Source: Sphingomonas oryzagri
GTDB taxonomy: Bacteria > Pseudomonadota > Alphaproteobacteria > Sphingomonadales > Sphingomonadaceae
Reading direction: 5' to 3'
Assembly (NCBI RefSeq): GCF_029906645.1
Contig: NZ_JARYGZ010000004.1
Location: 145,681 to 209,680, forward strand
DNA length: 64,000 nt
The first letter of the stretch is position 1, and every line of letters starts with the position of its first letter. This document shows, piece by piece, positions 45,802-55,914 of this stretch. Both the position numbers and the translations under genes were made by a program. The notes beneath the pieces were generated by a model. That model was not told the DNA's origin. It saw only the letters and a list, made by a program, of their open reading frames with translations, and made no database searches.

Positions 45802-46848
45802 TCAGGCGAGGCCGAGCAGGCGGACCAGGCCCCAGCCGATCGCGCCCAGCACCAGCAGCGAGAGGATGACGGCGGCGGTCACGCGACCACCGGCGCGCGC
45901 CACGGTGCGGATGTCGCAGCCGAGGCCGAGCGCCGCCATCGACACGACGGTCAGCATGGTCGCGACATGGCTGGCGGGCGCCACCGCAACTTCGGGGACG
46001 AGGCCCGCCGAGCGCGCGACGACCAGCGCGAGGAAGCCGATGATGAACCAAGGCACCAGCTGCGCGAGGCGCGGCCGCACCACCGGCTCGACGCTCTCTC
46101 CGGCATCGCGCAGGCGCGGCGCGAGAAAGGCGAGCACCACGCAGACCGGGCCGAGCATCAGCACGCGCACCAATTTGGTCAGCGTGCCGATCTGGACGGC
46201 GGCGGATCCCAGCGGCGCGGCGGCGGCGATCACCTGCGGCACGGCGTAGACGGTGAGGCCGGCGAGCGCGCCGAAGGGCAAGGGCGCGATCCCCGCCGCC
46301 AGCGCGAGAACCGGCAGCCCGATCACGACGATCACGCCCAGCACGGCGGTGAAGGCGATCGAGGCGGCGACATCCTCACTGTCCGCGCCGATCACAGGCG
46401 CGACGGCGGCGATCGCGGAATTACCGCAGATCGAGTTGCCGCACGCGACCAGCATCGCCAGCCGGGGCCTTAGCCCGAGCGCGCGGCCGATGCCGTAGCT
46501 GGCGCCGATTGCGATCGCCACGACCAGCGCGATGCCGGCGAGGAAGGCGGGGCCGGCCGACACGATCGTAGCGCCGCTGACCGACGCGCCGAGCAGCACG
46601 ACGGCCACTTCGAGCACCGTCTTGGCGCTGAAGCGGATACCGGGCTGCCACCGCGCGTCCGGCGTCCAGACGGTGCGGACCAGCGTGCCGATCAGGATCG
46701 CCAGGACCAGAGCCTCCAGCCAGGCGCGGCCGAACAGCAGGGCCTCGATCCGCTCGACCGTCATCGCCGCCAGCGTGACGGCAAGACAGAGCAGAGTGCC
46801 CGGCAGAAGATCGCGGCGGGCGGCGGCGGAGGTGATGGAAGCGGCCAT
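45802..46848 (-). CDS. YeiH-family putative sulfate/anion exporter
   Basis: A 348-residue inner-membrane protein with about ten hydrophobic segments, of the YeiH (UPF0324) family. Family features are visible: LEVAVVLLGASVSGATIVSAG, then ACGNSICGNSAIAAVAPVIGA with its repeated GNS loops, and VLMLGPVCVVLAFLA. Members are described as putative sulfate or 2-keto acid exporters; the true substrate is unsettled. The start is taken at the second ATG, leaving an 80-base divergent promoter region; an ATG 27 bases upstream (46875) is also possible. It is divergent from a LysR regulator, a common arrangement for yeiH. Confidence 0.88.
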   Translation of the reverse strand: MAASITSAAARRDLLPGTLLCLAVTLAAMTVERIEALLFGRAWLEALVLAILIGTLVRTVWTPDARWQPGIRFSAKTVLEVAVVLLGASVSGATIVSAGPAFLAGIALVVAIAIGASYGIGRALGLRPRLAMLVACGNSICGNSAIAAVAPVIGADSEDVAASIAFTAVLGVIVVIGLPVLALAAGIAPLPFGALAGLTVYAVPQVIAAAAPLGSAAVQIGTLTKLVRVLMLGPVCVVLAFLAPRLRDAGESVEPVVRPRLAQLVPWFIIGFLALVVARSAGLVPEVAVAPASHVATMLTVVSMAALGLGCDIRTVARAGGRVTAAVILSLLVLGAIGWGLVRLLGLA

Positions 46849-46928
46849 GCGCTCTGATGCGCCCCCGTTTATCATCGGTCCAATGGATTGTTCTTGTTGA
46901 TTCGTTCTTCATAGGCGATCAATCGCTC

Positions 46929-47801
46929 ATGACCCTCGATCAGTTGCGCATCTTCGTGGCGGTGGCCGAGCGCGAGCATGTCACACGCGCGGCGGAGGCG
47001 TTGCATATCACCCAGTCGGCCGTCTCGGCGGCGATCGCCGCGCTGGAGGCGCGGCACGATGTGAGGCTGTTCGATCGGGTGGGGCGCAACATCGTGCTCA
47101 ACGATGTCGGCCGCGCGCTGCTGGCGGAGGCGAGGGCGACGCTCGCCCAGGCCGCCGGGCTGGACGATCTGCTCGCGGGCTTTCGCGGGCTGGAGCGGGG
47201 CACGCTGCGGCTGGCGGCGAGCCAGACGGTCGGCGGCTATTGGCTGCCCCGCATGCTGCACGATTTCCGGCGTCGCTATCCGGGCATCGCCGTCGCGCTG
47301 GACATCGCCAACAGCGAGCGGGTGGCCGAGCAGGTTTCGACGGGCGAGGCGGAACTGGGGCTGGTGGAGGGGCTGGCCGATCAGGCCGATCTCAACCGCT
47401 GGCCGATCGCCGACGATCACATGCTGCTGGTGCAGGCGGAAGCGGGGCCATCACGGATCGACGCAGGATGGATCCGTTCGGCGGACTGGGTGCTGCGCGA
47501 GGCGGGATCGGGCACGCGCTCCAGTTTCGAGGCGGTGCTGGCGACGCTGGGGATCGATCCGGCCGAACTGCACGTCGCGCTCACGCTGCCGTCCAACGAG
47601 GCGGTGCGCAGCGCGGTCATCGCCGGGGCGGGGGCGGCGGTATTGTCCACCCTTGTCGTCGGATCGGCATTGTCGGCGGGGCATCTCCACGCCTTGCCGC
47701 TCGACATTCCACCGCGCCGCTTCTTCGGCCTGCGCCCGCGCGGGCGCCCGGCGAGTCGTGCGGCGGAGGCGTTTCTGGCGATGATCGAACAGAAGCACTG
47801 A
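46929..47801 (+). CDS. LysR-family transcriptional regulator
   Basis: A 290-residue LysR protein. The helix-turn-helix is at about residues 18-37 (RAAEALHITQSAVSAAIAAL), then the linker, then the co-inducer domain (TLRLAASQTVGGYWLPRML). The start MTLDQLRIFVAVAE fits the family; longer in-frame starts overlap the yeiH promoter region. The arrangement suggests it controls the divergent YeiH transporter (YeiE-like). Confidence 0.9.
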   Translation: MTLDQLRIFVAVAEREHVTRAAEALHITQSAVSAAIAALEARHDVRLFDRVGRNIVLNDVGRALLAEARATLAQAAGLDDLLAGFRGLERGTLRLAASQTVGGYWLPRMLHDFRRRYPGIAVALDIANSERVAEQVSTGEAELGLVEGLADQADLNRWPIADDHMLLVQAEAGPSRIDAGWIRSADWVLREAGSGTRSSFEAVLATLGIDPAELHVALTLPSNEAVRSAVIAGAGAAVLSTLVVGSALSAGHLHALPLDIPPRRFFGLRPRGRPASRAAEAFLAMIEQKH

Positions 47802-47805
47802 CGGC

Positions 47806-48333
47806 TCAGACGTGCCGCTTGCCCAGCTTCCGCGCCAGCGTGCGGCGGTGCATCCCGAGCCGCCGCGCCGTTTCCGAGATGTTGAAGCCGGTTTCGGCCA
47901 GAGTCTGGTGGATACGTTCCCACTCGATCGTCTTGATGGAGGTCGGGCGGGCGGACAGGCTGGTTTCGGCGTTTCCTTCCACTGCCTCGAACGCGCGCTC
48001 GATGTCGTCGGTGTCCGCAGGCTTGGTCAGGTAATTGGTGGCGCCGAGCTTGATCGCCTCCACCGCCGTCGCGATGCTGGCGAAGCCGGTCAGCACGACG
48101 ATCCGCATAGCCGGATCGAGCAGGTGCAACTGCTCGACGCAGGCGAGGCCGGAGGCGTGGCCGAGGCGAAGATCCACCACCGCGAAGCCCGGCCGGAAAT
48201 CGGCGACGGTGGCGGCGATGTCGTCGGGGCCGTGCAGCGTCCGCACCGCATAGCCGCGCTTCTCGAACGAACGGCCCAGCGTGCGCGCGAAACCTTCGTC
48301 ATCCTCGACGATCAGCAGGCGACGCGCGCTCAT
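47806..48333 (-). CDS. regA: RegA/PrrA/ActR-type response regulator
   Basis: A 175-residue redox response regulator. The receiver domain has the acidic pair near the start (IVEDDEGF), the phosphoacceptor Asp54 in VVDLRLGHASGL, the Thr in VVLTGFASIATAV and Lys in NYLTKPA. The C-terminal Fis-type helix-turn-helix NISETARRLGMHRRTLARKL is the very conserved RegA DNA-binding element. Its ATG overlaps the stop of the kinase (ATGA). RegA homologs control respiration, including terminal oxidases, in alphaproteobacteria. Confidence 0.94.
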   Translation of the reverse strand: MSARRLLIVEDDEGFARTLGRSFEKRGYAVRTLHGPDDIAATVADFRPGFAVVDLRLGHASGLACVEQLHLLDPAMRIVVLTGFASIATAVEAIKLGATNYLTKPADTDDIERAFEAVEGNAETSLSARPTSIKTIEWERIHQTLAETGFNISETARRLGMHRRTLARKLGKRHV

Positions 48334-49628
48334 CGCAGCTCCTCCAGCGTCAGCGCCGTCAGGGGGATCGCCAGCGTCACCACCGCGCCGCCCTGCGCAC
48401 CGGGCGCGGCGGTGACGGTGCCGCCGAGCTTGCGCAGCACGTTGACCGCGAGGAACAGGCCGAGGCCCGCGCCGCGCCGTTCCTTGGTCGAGCGATAGGG
48501 CTTGCCCAGGCCTTCGATCATGCCGGGTGCGAAGCCCGGCCCATCGTCCTCCACCGAGAGTCGGAGGGTGTTTTCGTCGGTCTCGGCGATCAGCGTGACA
48601 TGGCTGGCGCCGGCCTCGATCGCATTGTCGAGCAGGTTGAAGAGCACCTGCACCAGCGTGCGATCGGCGACGATGGGGATGGCATGGTCCGATCGGTCCC
48701 GCAGGGTGATCATGCCGGGCCGCAGGGCATCCCAGTCCCGCGCGACCTGCGCCACGAAGGCGGAGAGCGAGGTCCGCTCCACCCGCTCGCTGCGTGCCTC
48801 GCCAGATGCGTAGAGGATGCCGGTGACGATATCCTTGCAGCGCGCCACCGCTGCCTGCATCTCGCCGATCTCCTCGGTCAGCGGCTGGAGGTCCGGCTGG
48901 TGCCGCCAGTCGCCGAGAATCACCGACATCGAGGCGAGCGGCGTCCCCAGCTCGTGCGCGGCGCCCGAGGCGAGCAGGCCCATACGGACGATATGATCCT
49001 CTTCCGCCGCCTGCTGGCGCAGTTCGGCCAGCCGGGCGTCGCGGATGCGCAGGTTGCGGCTGATCCGGGTGACGAACAGCATCAGCAGCACGCACACCAG
49101 CACGAAGTTCAGCCAGCTCGCCAGCATGTGCACCGGCGAGAAGACGGTGCCGTAGCCGGATGGCAGCGCCAAGGGCCGGTGAAAGGCCGAGAGCATGGCG
49201 AAGGTCAGGCTGTGCAGCACCACCAGCGCCCAGCTCGACCAGATGTCGAGCAGCATCGCGCCGATCACCACCTGCAGCAGCCCGATCGACGCGAACGGGT
49301 TGGTGGTGCCGCCGCTGAGATAAACCTGGCTGCTGAGCGCTGCCCAATCCATCAGGATCGCCACGAAGAGCTGGTGGTTGGCGACCTTCCAGCCCCGATG
49401 GAGCAGCGACAGGGTGGAGAGGTTGAGGCCGGCCAGCGCCGCGGTGATCGCCACCATCGGCACGATCGGCAGCGCGTCGCCGATCCACAGCCAGGCGGCG
49501 AAGATCGCCGCGAGTTGTCCGGCGATGGCGAGCCAGCGCAGCTGCGTGAGCAGCAGCATGTTGCGTGCGCCGACATCCTCGGATGCGCCGGGTATGCGGC
49601 GGAGCGGGAGAGGGAGCAGCCCGGCCAT
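48330..49628 (-). CDS. regB: RegB/PrrB/ActS-type redox sensor histidine kinase
   Basis: A 432-residue membrane kinase with six hydrophobic segments in the first 190 residues. The quinone-binding heptapeptide G-G-x-x-N-P-F is present as GGTTNPF at 106-112. The H-box GAAHELGTPLAS places the phosphorylated His at 225 and a cysteine at 264, which correspond closely to the His225 and redox-active Cys265 of Rhodobacter RegB. The ATP-binding domain has NLLDNAIEAG, DDGPGF and RGAGLGLFLA. The start is the ATG 11 bases after the surf1 stop; longer readings run into surf1 in another frame. Coupled to regA. Confidence 0.94.
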   Translation of the reverse strand: MAGLLPLPLRRIPGASEDVGARNMLLLTQLRWLAIAGQLAAIFAAWLWIGDALPIVPMVAITAALAGLNLSTLSLLHRGWKVANHQLFVAILMDWAALSSQVYLSGGTTNPFASIGLLQVVIGAMLLDIWSSWALVVLHSLTFAMLSAFHRPLALPSGYGTVFSPVHMLASWLNFVLVCVLLMLFVTRISRNLRIRDARLAELRQQAAEEDHIVRMGLLASGAAHELGTPLASMSVILGDWRHQPDLQPLTEEIGEMQAAVARCKDIVTGILYASGEARSERVERTSLSAFVAQVARDWDALRPGMITLRDRSDHAIPIVADRTLVQVLFNLLDNAIEAGASHVTLIAETDENTLRLSVEDDGPGFAPGMIEGLGKPYRSTKERRGAGLGLFLAVNVLRKLGGTVTAAPGAQGGAVVTLAIPLTALTLEELR

Positions 49629-49639
49629 ATACGGGCGGT

Positions 49640-50335
49640 CTAGTCCTTCGATGGCCGGAGCGCCATCCAGCCCACGGCGCCGGCGAGCAGGGCCGCCATG
49701 GCGAACCAGGTCAGTGCATATTGCAGGTGATTGTTGGGGAAGCGGATGACCGTCAGCCCGCCGCGTGGCCAACCGGGCGAGGCTTGCGCGTCGGCATCGA
49801 CGAAATAGGGGGCGACCGGCCCGATGCCGCGCTTGGCGGCGATCGCGTTCACGTCGCGCGAATACCAGCGATCGTCGGCCGGATCGTTGGCGCGCAGGAA
49901 GCCGCCTTTGGGCTCGTTCAGGCGGAGCAGGCCGGTGACCGCCACCTCCCCGGCCGGGGTGGGGATGGGCCTCGCTTTGTCGCCCTGCGGGACGAATCCG
50001 CGATTGATCAGCAGGGTGAAGCCGCGATCGGATCGGAGGGGGGAGAGCACCCAATAGCCCGGACCCAGCGTGGTCGCAGCCTGTACGAAGGTGGGCACTG
50101 CGGGGATATAGCGACCCCGCACGACGAGGCGGGTGTAGCTGTCGGCGGAGGAGAGGGCGGGCCACCGGTCCGCGCCGGGGGCGTCCACCGGGGCGGACGC
50201 CAGCTTGTGTGCGACCTGTGCGATCAGCGCCCGCTTCCAGGCCAGGCGATGGACCTGCCAGATGCCGAGCCACACCAGCCCGGCGACGATCGGCAGCGCG
50301 AGGGCCGCGAGGCCGAGGCGCCGCCGTCCGTTCAC
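49640..50335 (-). CDS. SURF1-family oxidase assembly protein
   Basis: A 231-residue inner-membrane protein with two end helices (LGLAALALPIVAGLVWLGIWQ and the C-terminal LTWFAMAALLAGAVGWM) around a periplasmic domain. Family motifs include LGIWQVHRLAWKRALI, GYWVLSPLRSDRGFTLLINRGFVP and PNNHLQYALTWFA. SURF1 helps insert heme into heme-copper oxidases. It starts with a GTG overlapping the cyoD stop (GTGA). Confidence 0.9.
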   Translation of the reverse strand: MNGRRRLGLAALALPIVAGLVWLGIWQVHRLAWKRALIAQVAHKLASAPVDAPGADRWPALSSADSYTRLVVRGRYIPAVPTFVQAATTLGPGYWVLSPLRSDRGFTLLINRGFVPQGDKARPIPTPAGEVAVTGLLRLNEPKGGFLRANDPADDRWYSRDVNAIAAKRGIGPVAPYFVDADAQASPGWPRGGLTVIRFPNNHLQYALTWFAMAALLAGAVGWMALRPSKD

Positions 50336-50712
50336 ATGCCGCTCGCGCTGTCCGCGGACCCCGGCATCATGTTGACGTTCATGTGGTACATCACCCACAG
50401 CGAACCGGCCAAGGTGATCACCACCACGACGATGGTGAAGACGGTCGCCATGAACTGCCAGCCGGCCTCCGCCTTCGCGTTGAGGTGGAGGAAGTAGACG
50501 ACGTGGACGATCACCTGCACCGCGGCCAGCGCCATGATGACGTAACCGGTCATCACCGGGCTGCCGAGCTTGCCGGTCATCACCAGCCAGAAGGGAATGG
50601 CGGTGAGGATGACCGACAGGATGAAGCCGGTCAGATAGCCCGAGCGGGTGACGGGCGGGTGATCGCCATGGCCGTGGCCGTGATCGGCGGCGTGATCGTG
50701 GGCGGCGCTCAA
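50332..50712 (-). CDS. cyoD: Cytochrome o ubiquinol oxidase subunit IV
   Basis: A 126-residue three-helix subunit IV. After a His-rich N terminus ([16 protein letters not shown]) come [41 protein letters not shown] and a third helix ending in WVMYHMN, the standard CyoD pattern. The start is a TTG overlapping the cyoC stop (TTGA); no ATG is available. The His-rich tail is a local feature. Confidence 0.92.
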   Translation of the reverse strand: MSAAHDHAADHGHGHGDHPPVTRSGYLTGFILSVILTAIPFWLVMTGKLGSPVMTGYVIMALAAVQVIVHVVYFLHLNAKAEAGWQFMATVFTIVVVVITLAGSLWVMYHMNVNMMPGSADSASGM

Positions 50713-51341
50713 CGCAGGACTCCCATCAGGTAGACGAAGGTGAAGACGCCGATCCAGATGACGTCGAGGAAGTGCCAGAACAGCGACAGGCACATCAGGC
50801 GGCGCTGGTTGGCGGCGGTGAGGCCGAAGCGGCCAACCTGCACCATCAGCGTGATCAGCCAGATGATGCCGAACGTCACGTGCAGGCCGTGGGTGCTGAC
50901 GAGCGTGAAGAAGGAGGAGAGGAAGGCCGAACGCTCGGGCGTGGCGCCCTCGCGGATCAGGTTGTGGAACTCCGAAAGCTCGATGCCGACGAACGCGGCG
51001 CCGAACAGGCCGGTGATCGCCAGCCAGATCAGCACGGCCGACTTTTTCTTCTCCTGCATCGCGATCATCGCGAAGCCGTAGGTGATCGACGACAGCAGCA
51101 GCATCGAGGTGTTGACCGCGACCAGCGGCAGCTCGAACAGCTCGGACGGCTTGGGGCCACCCGCATAGCTGGTGCCGAACAGCGCATAGGCCGCGAACAG
51201 CATCGCGAAGATGAGGCAATCGCTCATCAGGTAGATCCAGAAGCCCAGCATCGTGGAGCCGCCGGCCTCATGGTCATGCTCGTGCATGTCGAGGAAGATG
51301 GGCTTGCCCTGGGCGTCGGTCATGGTGGGTGCGTTCGCCAT
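50709..51341 (-). CDS. cyoC: Cytochrome o ubiquinol oxidase subunit III
   Basis: A 210-residue five-helix subunit [50 protein letters not shown] and [17 protein letters not shown] are the usual CyoC blocks. It follows cyoB by 3 bases and overlaps cyoD. Confidence 0.95.
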   Translation of the reverse strand: MANAPTMTDAQGKPIFLDMHEHDHEAGGSTMLGFWIYLMSDCLIFAMLFAAYALFGTSYAGGPKPSELFELPLVAVNTSMLLLSSITYGFAMIAMQEKKKSAVLIWLAITGLFGAAFVGIELSEFHNLIREGATPERSAFLSSFFTLVSTHGLHVTFGIIWLITLMVQVGRFGLTAANQRRLMCLSLFWHFLDVIWIGVFTFVYLMGVLR

Positions 51342-51344
51342 CGA

Positions 51345-53351
51345 TCAGATTCCCGCCGCCAGAAGTTGCTGGGTGCGTGCGGCTTCCGTCTCGCGCACTT
51401 CGCTTTCGGGAATGTGGAACTCCCGGTCGTAGTTGAAGGTGTGGACAATCGCGGTGCCGACCAGGGCGACGAAGCACAAAGCCGCCAGCCACCAGACGTA
51501 CCAGATCATCGCCACGCCGAAGCCTGCCGCGAACACCGCGAGGATCAGGCCCGCCGGGGTGTTCTTCGGCATCAGGATCGGGCGGAAGCCCTGCTCCGGA
51601 CGCACGTAGCCGCGCTCCTTCATGTCGGCATACGCATCGAGGTCATGCACGATCGGCGAGAAGGCGAAGTTGTAGGCCGGCGGCGGCGACGAGGTCGCCC
51701 ACTCCAGCGTACGGCCACCCCAGGGATCGCCCGTGGTGTCGCGCAGGCGCGGCGTGTTCCGGTCGCGGATGCTGACATAGTACTGCATCAGCATGGCAGC
51801 GATGCCGATCGCGATCAGCGCGGCGCCGACGGCGGCGATGACGAACCAGATCTGCAGCGAGGGATCGTCGAAGTGGCGCAGGCGGCGCGTCACGCCCATC
51901 AGGCCGAGCACGTAGAGCGGCGTGAAGGCGACCCAGAAGCCGACCACCCAGAACCAGAAGCTCACCTTGCCCCAGAACTCGTCGAGCTTGAAGCCGAAGG
52001 CCTTGGGCCACCAGTAGTTGATCCCCGCGAACATGCCGAACAGCACGCCGCCGATGATCACGTTGTGGAAGTGCGCCACCAGGAACAGCGAATTGTGCAG
52101 CACGAAGTCGGCCGGCGGCACCGCGAGCATCACGCCGGTCATGCCGCCGATCGTGAAGGTGAGCATGAACGCCACCGTCCACATCATCGGCAGCTCGAAC
52201 CGGATGCGGCCATGATACATGGTGAACAGCCAGTTGAAGAGCTTGGCCCCCGTCGGGATCGAGATGATCATCGTCGTGATGCCGAAGAAGCTGTTCACGC
52301 TCGCGCCCGAACCCATCGTGAAGAAGTGGTGCAGCCACACGAGGTAGGACAGGATCATGATCACGAGGGTCGCGTAGACCATCGAGGTGTAGCCGAAGAG
52401 GCGCTTGCTGGAGAAGGTGGAGGTCACCTCCGAGAAGACGCCGAAGGCGGGCAGGATCAGGATGTAGACCTCCGGGTGGCCCCAGATCCAGATCATGTTG
52501 GTGTAGAGCATGTAATTGCCCCCACCGGTGTTGGTGAAGAAGTGGGTGCCGACGTAGCGATCGAGCGACAGCAGCACGAGCACCGCGGTCAGGATCGGGA
52601 AGGCGGCGACGATCAGGATGTTGGTGCAGAGCGCGGTCCAGGTGAAGACCGGCATCTTCATCAGGTTCATGCCCGGCGCGCGCATCTTCACGATCGTGCA
52701 GACCAGGTTGATGCCGGACAGCAATGTGCCGACACCGGCTATCTGCAGCGCCCATATGTAATAGTCGACGCCGACGTCGGGCGAATAATCCAGCTCCGAG
52801 AGCGGGGCCATCGCCAGCCAGCCAGTGCGCGCGAACTCGCCCACGAACAGGCTCATCATCACGATGGCGGCGCCCATGGCCGTCATCCAGAAGCTGAAAT
52901 TGTTCAGGAAGGGGAAGCTCACGTCGCGCGCGCCGATCTGCAGCGGCACCACGAAGTTCATGAGGCCGGTGACGAACGGCATCGCCACGAAGAAGATCAT
53001 GATCACGCCGTGCGCGGTGAACACCTGGTCATAATGGTGTGCCGGCAGGAAGCCCTGGTTGTCGCCGAAGGACATGGACTGCTGCGCGCGCATCATGATC
53101 GCGTCGGAGAATCCGCGCAGGAACATGACGAGGCCCAGCACCATGTACATGACGCCGATGCGCTTGTGGTCGACGCTGGTGAACCACTCCTTCCAGAGAT
53201 AGGTCCAGCATTTGAAGTAGGTCAGCACCGAGAGCAAAGCGATGCCGCCGATGGCGACGCCGATGAAGGTGCCGACCAGGATCGGCTCGTGGATCGGCAG
53301 CGCGTCGAGCGTGAAGCGCCCGAAGATCATCTTGGGGAGTTCGAGTGACAT
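51345..53351 (-). CDS. cyoB: Cytochrome o ubiquinol oxidase subunit I
   Basis: A 668-residue heme-copper oxidase catalytic subunit that reduces O2 with ubiquinol and pumps protons. Heme/copper ligands are in [16 protein letters not shown] (with the Tyr cross-link partner), WLHHFF and [11 protein letters not shown]. The quinol-site residues of E. coli CyoB are kept: Arg79 and Asp83 (RGFSDAIM), His106 and Gln109 (HHYDQ). So it is a quinol, not cytochrome c, oxidase. Fifteen-helix length is standard. Confidence 0.97.
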   Translation of the reverse strand: MSLELPKMIFGRFTLDALPIHEPILVGTFIGVAIGGIALLSVLTYFKCWTYLWKEWFTSVDHKRIGVMYMVLGLVMFLRGFSDAIMMRAQQSMSFGDNQGFLPAHHYDQVFTAHGVIMIFFVAMPFVTGLMNFVVPLQIGARDVSFPFLNNFSFWMTAMGAAIVMMSLFVGEFARTGWLAMAPLSELDYSPDVGVDYYIWALQIAGVGTLLSGINLVCTIVKMRAPGMNLMKMPVFTWTALCTNILIVAAFPILTAVLVLLSLDRYVGTHFFTNTGGGNYMLYTNMIWIWGHPEVYILILPAFGVFSEVTSTFSSKRLFGYTSMVYATLVIMILSYLVWLHHFFTMGSGASVNSFFGITTMIISIPTGAKLFNWLFTMYHGRIRFELPMMWTVAFMLTFTIGGMTGVMLAVPPADFVLHNSLFLVAHFHNVIIGGVLFGMFAGINYWWPKAFGFKLDEFWGKVSFWFWVVGFWVAFTPLYVLGLMGVTRRLRHFDDPSLQIWFVIAAVGAALIAIGIAAMLMQYYVSIRDRNTPRLRDTTGDPWGGRTLEWATSSPPPAYNFAFSPIVHDLDAYADMKERGYVRPEQGFRPILMPKNTPAGLILAVFAAGFGVAMIWYVWWLAALCFVALVGTAIVHTFNYDREFHIPESEVRETEAARTQQLLAAGI

Positions 53352-53359
53352 CGGCGATC

Positions 53360-54451
53360 TCAGCTGTGCGAATGGGGCATGGCGGGCGCATTGTCCGGCG
53401 CATTGGCCGGGCGCGGCGAGGAGCCGAGTGCGTCCGGCGAGCGCTGGAGCGCACCGGGCGGCGATTTCGGCAGCGTGTTGTTCACGGGCGGGGCCGGGTG
53501 GCCCATGTTCATGCCGTGCATGTCACCGCCCATGTCCTTCTGCATGACATCGCTCATGCAGGGCGTGCCGGGGGTGGCGCACTGGTTGACGATCCGGTTG
53601 AACAGGGTCGGATCGACGGACGCCCAGCGCATCATCGGCGCGTCCTCGCTCGGCTTGGCGAGGTTCAGGTAGGTCGGCGTGTCGAGGGTGCCGCCGGCGG
53701 CCTTGGTCTTTTCGACCCACTTGCCGAAATCGGCGGCGCTCATGCCGGCGACCTGGAAGTGCATGCCCGAGAAGCCTGCGCCGCTATAGTTGGCGGAGAT
53801 GCCGCCGAAACGGCCGGTCTTGTTGAGCACGGCGTGGAGCTGCGTCTGCATCCCCGGCATCGCGTAGACCTGGCCGGCCAGCGACGGCACGTAGAAGCTG
53901 TTCATCACCGAGCTGGCGGTGAGCTTGAACTGGACTTCCCGATCGACCGGCAGGGCGAGGCCGTTGACGGTGGCGATGCGCTGTTCGGGGTAGATGAAGA
54001 GCCACTTCCAGTCGAGCGCGACGACGTCGATCTCCAGCGGCTTGCTGTTCGCCGGCACCGCCTTGCCGGGCGCGAGGCGTTCCAGCCGGCGATAGGGATC
54101 GAGCGTGTGGGTGGTGATCCAGGTCAGCGCGCCAAGCGCGATGATGATCAGCAGCGGGGCCGACCAGATCACCAGTTCCAGCACCGTGGAGTGATCCCAG
54201 TCCGGCCGGTAGGTGGCTTCGGTGTTGCTTTGGCGATAGCGCCAGGCGAACAACACCGTGAGGATCATCACGGGGATGATGATCAGGAGCATCAGCGCGG
54301 TAGAAATCGCCAGAAGATGCGCCTGCTGCCGCGCGACATCGCCGGCCGGAAAAAGCACCTGCATGTCGCAGCCGGCGAGCGTCAGCGGGAGTGCCAGAAT
54401 GGGTGCAATCCGCGCCTTCCGATGGACTCGGGAAAGATGATTCCTGTTCAT
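53360..54451 (-). CDS. cyoA: Cytochrome o ubiquinol oxidase subunit II
   Basis: A 363-residue lipoprotein subunit II. The lipobox LTLAGC puts the lipidated Cys at 28; two helices follow ([21 protein letters not shown] and [20 protein letters not shown]), then the cupredoxin domain. The CuA ligands (Cys-x3-Cys) are absent, as expected for a quinol oxidase. The C-terminal part after about residue 300 is Pro/Met/His-rich ([16 protein letters not shown]), longer than in E. coli. First gene of cyoABCD-surf1-regB-regA. Confidence 0.95.
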   Translation of the reverse strand: MNRNHLSRVHRKARIAPILALPLTLAGCDMQVLFPAGDVARQQAHLLAISTALMLLIIIPVMILTVLFAWRYRQSNTEATYRPDWDHSTVLELVIWSAPLLIIIALGALTWITTHTLDPYRRLERLAPGKAVPANSKPLEIDVVALDWKWLFIYPEQRIATVNGLALPVDREVQFKLTASSVMNSFYVPSLAGQVYAMPGMQTQLHAVLNKTGRFGGISANYSGAGFSGMHFQVAGMSAADFGKWVEKTKAAGGTLDTPTYLNLAKPSEDAPMMRWASVDPTLFNRIVNQCATPGTPCMSDVMQKDMGGDMHGMNMGHPAPPVNNTLPKSPPGALQRSPDALGSSPRPANAPDNAPAMPHSHS

Positions 54452-54591
54452 GGGCGCGCCTTATGACGAATGTTGCGACGCAGCGATATGACATTTTGTC
54501 CTATGGACGTGGGTCTATCGACGATTTTCCGCGTTGAATTGCCGTTGCGGTCGATGCACGCTCTTCGGGCCGCAAGGGCGGGAGAGATAAT

Positions 54592-55914
54592 ATGATGGCA
54601 CAGAGCGCGTTGCCGGTCGGCCAGGCAGGCCCGGAAATCCATACGCATGGTAGCCACGAGGTGCGACCGAGCGAGATCGCGATCGGCGTGATCATCGGGC
54701 GCACGTCCGAATTCTTCGATTTCTTCGTGTACGCGATCGCCTCGGTGCTGGTGTTTCCGCGGCTCGTCTTTCCGTACATGAACCATATCGACGCCACCCT
54801 GTGGTCGTTTGCCATCTTCTCGCTGGCGTTCATCGCCCGGCCGATCGGATCGCTGCTCTTCCTCGCGATCGATCGCAATTACGGACGCGGCACCAAGCTG
54901 ACCGCCGCCCTGTTCCTGCTCGGCAGCTCCACCGTCGCGATCGCCTTCCTGCCGGGGCACGCATCGGTGGGCTGGCTGTCGGCGCTGTTCCTCTGCATCT
55001 TCCGGGTCGGCCAGGGCATCGCGCTCGGCGGCGCCTGGGACGGGCTCGCGTCGCTTCTCGCACTCAACGCGCCGGAGAACAAGCGCGGCTGGTACGCGAT
55101 GGTGCCGCAACTCGGCGCCCCGCTCGGCCTGATCGTGGCGAGCGGGCTGTTCGCCTACTCGCTGACCAACCTGTCCGATGGCGATTTCCTTGATTGGGGC
55201 TGGCGCTATCCGTTCTTCGTCGCCTTCGCGCTCAACGTGGTGGCGCTGTTCGCCCGGCTGCGCATGGTGGTAACGCCGGAGTATGAGCAGCTGTTCGACA
55301 ACCGCGAACTCCAGCCTTCGCGGGTGCGCGAGACGCTGCGTTCGGACGGCCTCAAGATCGTGATCGGTGCCTTCGCCCCGCTCGCCAGCTTCGCTCTGTT
55401 CCACATGGTGACGGTGTTCTCGCTGTCATGGGTGGTGCTGTTCACCAACGAGGCGGCCGCGCGCTTCCTGATCGTCGAGATGGGCGGCGCCCTGATCTGC
55501 GTGCTGGCGATCGTCGCCTCCGGCCTGATCGCGGACCGGGTCGGCCGCCGCTACCTGCTCGGCTTCTGCGCCGGCGCGATCGCGGCCTATAGCGGGTTCG
55601 CCCCGCAGCTGCTCGGCACGGGTGAGATCGGTACGGCGGCGTTCATGATCATCGGCTTCGTGCTGCTCGGCCTGTCCTTCGGCCAGTCGTCGGGCGCGGT
55701 GGCGTCGAGCTTCTCGATGCCGTCGCGTTACACCGGATCGGCGCTGACGTCGGACCTCGCCTGGCTGTTCGGCGCCGGCTTCGCCCCGCTGGCGGCGTTG
55801 CTGCTCGCCACCAATTACGGGCTGATGGCGGCTGGTGGCTACCTGCTGTCGGGCGCGCTGGGCACGCTGGCCGCACTGGCCATCAACAAGGAGCTGGCGA
55901 GCCGGATCGGCTAA
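54592..55914 (+). CDS. MFS transporter, metabolite:H+ symporter type
   Basis: A 440-residue inner-membrane carrier with about twelve helices. Family features: RTSEFFDFFVYAIASVLVFP in helix 1, FIARPIGSLLF between helices 2 and 3, and RVGQGIALGGAWDGLASLLA. The MHS branch moves carboxylates, betaines or related metabolites with H+; substrate not assignable. Divergent from cyoA over 140 bases, an arrangement seen in other alphaproteobacteria. Its stop overlaps the end of the convergent dehydrogenase by 4 bases. Confidence 0.87.
   Translation: MMAQSALPVGQAGPEIHTHGSHEVRPSEIAIGVIIGRTSEFFDFFVYAIASVLVFPRLVFPYMNHIDATLWSFAIFSLAFIARPIGSLLFLAIDRNYGRGTKLTAALFLLGSSTVAIAFLPGHASVGWLSALFLCIFRVGQGIALGGAWDGLASLLALNAPENKRGWYAMVPQLGAPLGLIVASGLFAYSLTNLSDGDFLDWGWRYPFFVAFALNVVALFARLRMVVTPEYEQLFDNRELQPSRVRETLRSDGLKIVIGAFAPLASFALFHMVTVFSLSWVVLFTNEAAARFLIVEMGGALICVLAIVASGLIADRVGRRYLLGFCAGAIAAYSGFAPQLLGTGEIGTAAFMIIGFVLLGLSFGQSSGAVASSFSMPSRYTGSALTSDLAWLFGAGFAPLAALLLATNYGLMAAGGYLLSGALGTLAALAINKELASRIG

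Noticed and set aside
47806..49488. Apparent kinase-regulator fusion in one reading frame
   Set aside because: The upstream part is an out-of-frame reading of regB. RegB ends at 48330 in its own frame and regA starts at 48333 with an ATGA overlap; they are separate proteins.
48330..50273. 647-codon version of the RegB kinase
   Set aside because: The first 215 codons are an out-of-frame reading of surf1; RegB homology starts at the ATG at 49628.
50772..53348. Long open frame of 858 codons on the + strand across cyoC/cyoB
   Set aside because: Antisense shadow of GC-rich conserved genes; His/Asp/Arg-rich nonsense with no domain, while the minus strand encodes intact CyoB and CyoC.
54452..54591. 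RegA binding site in front of cyoA
   Set aside because: I looked for the GNGGC-N6-GNCGC type consensus and found only partial matches, not enough to report as a site.
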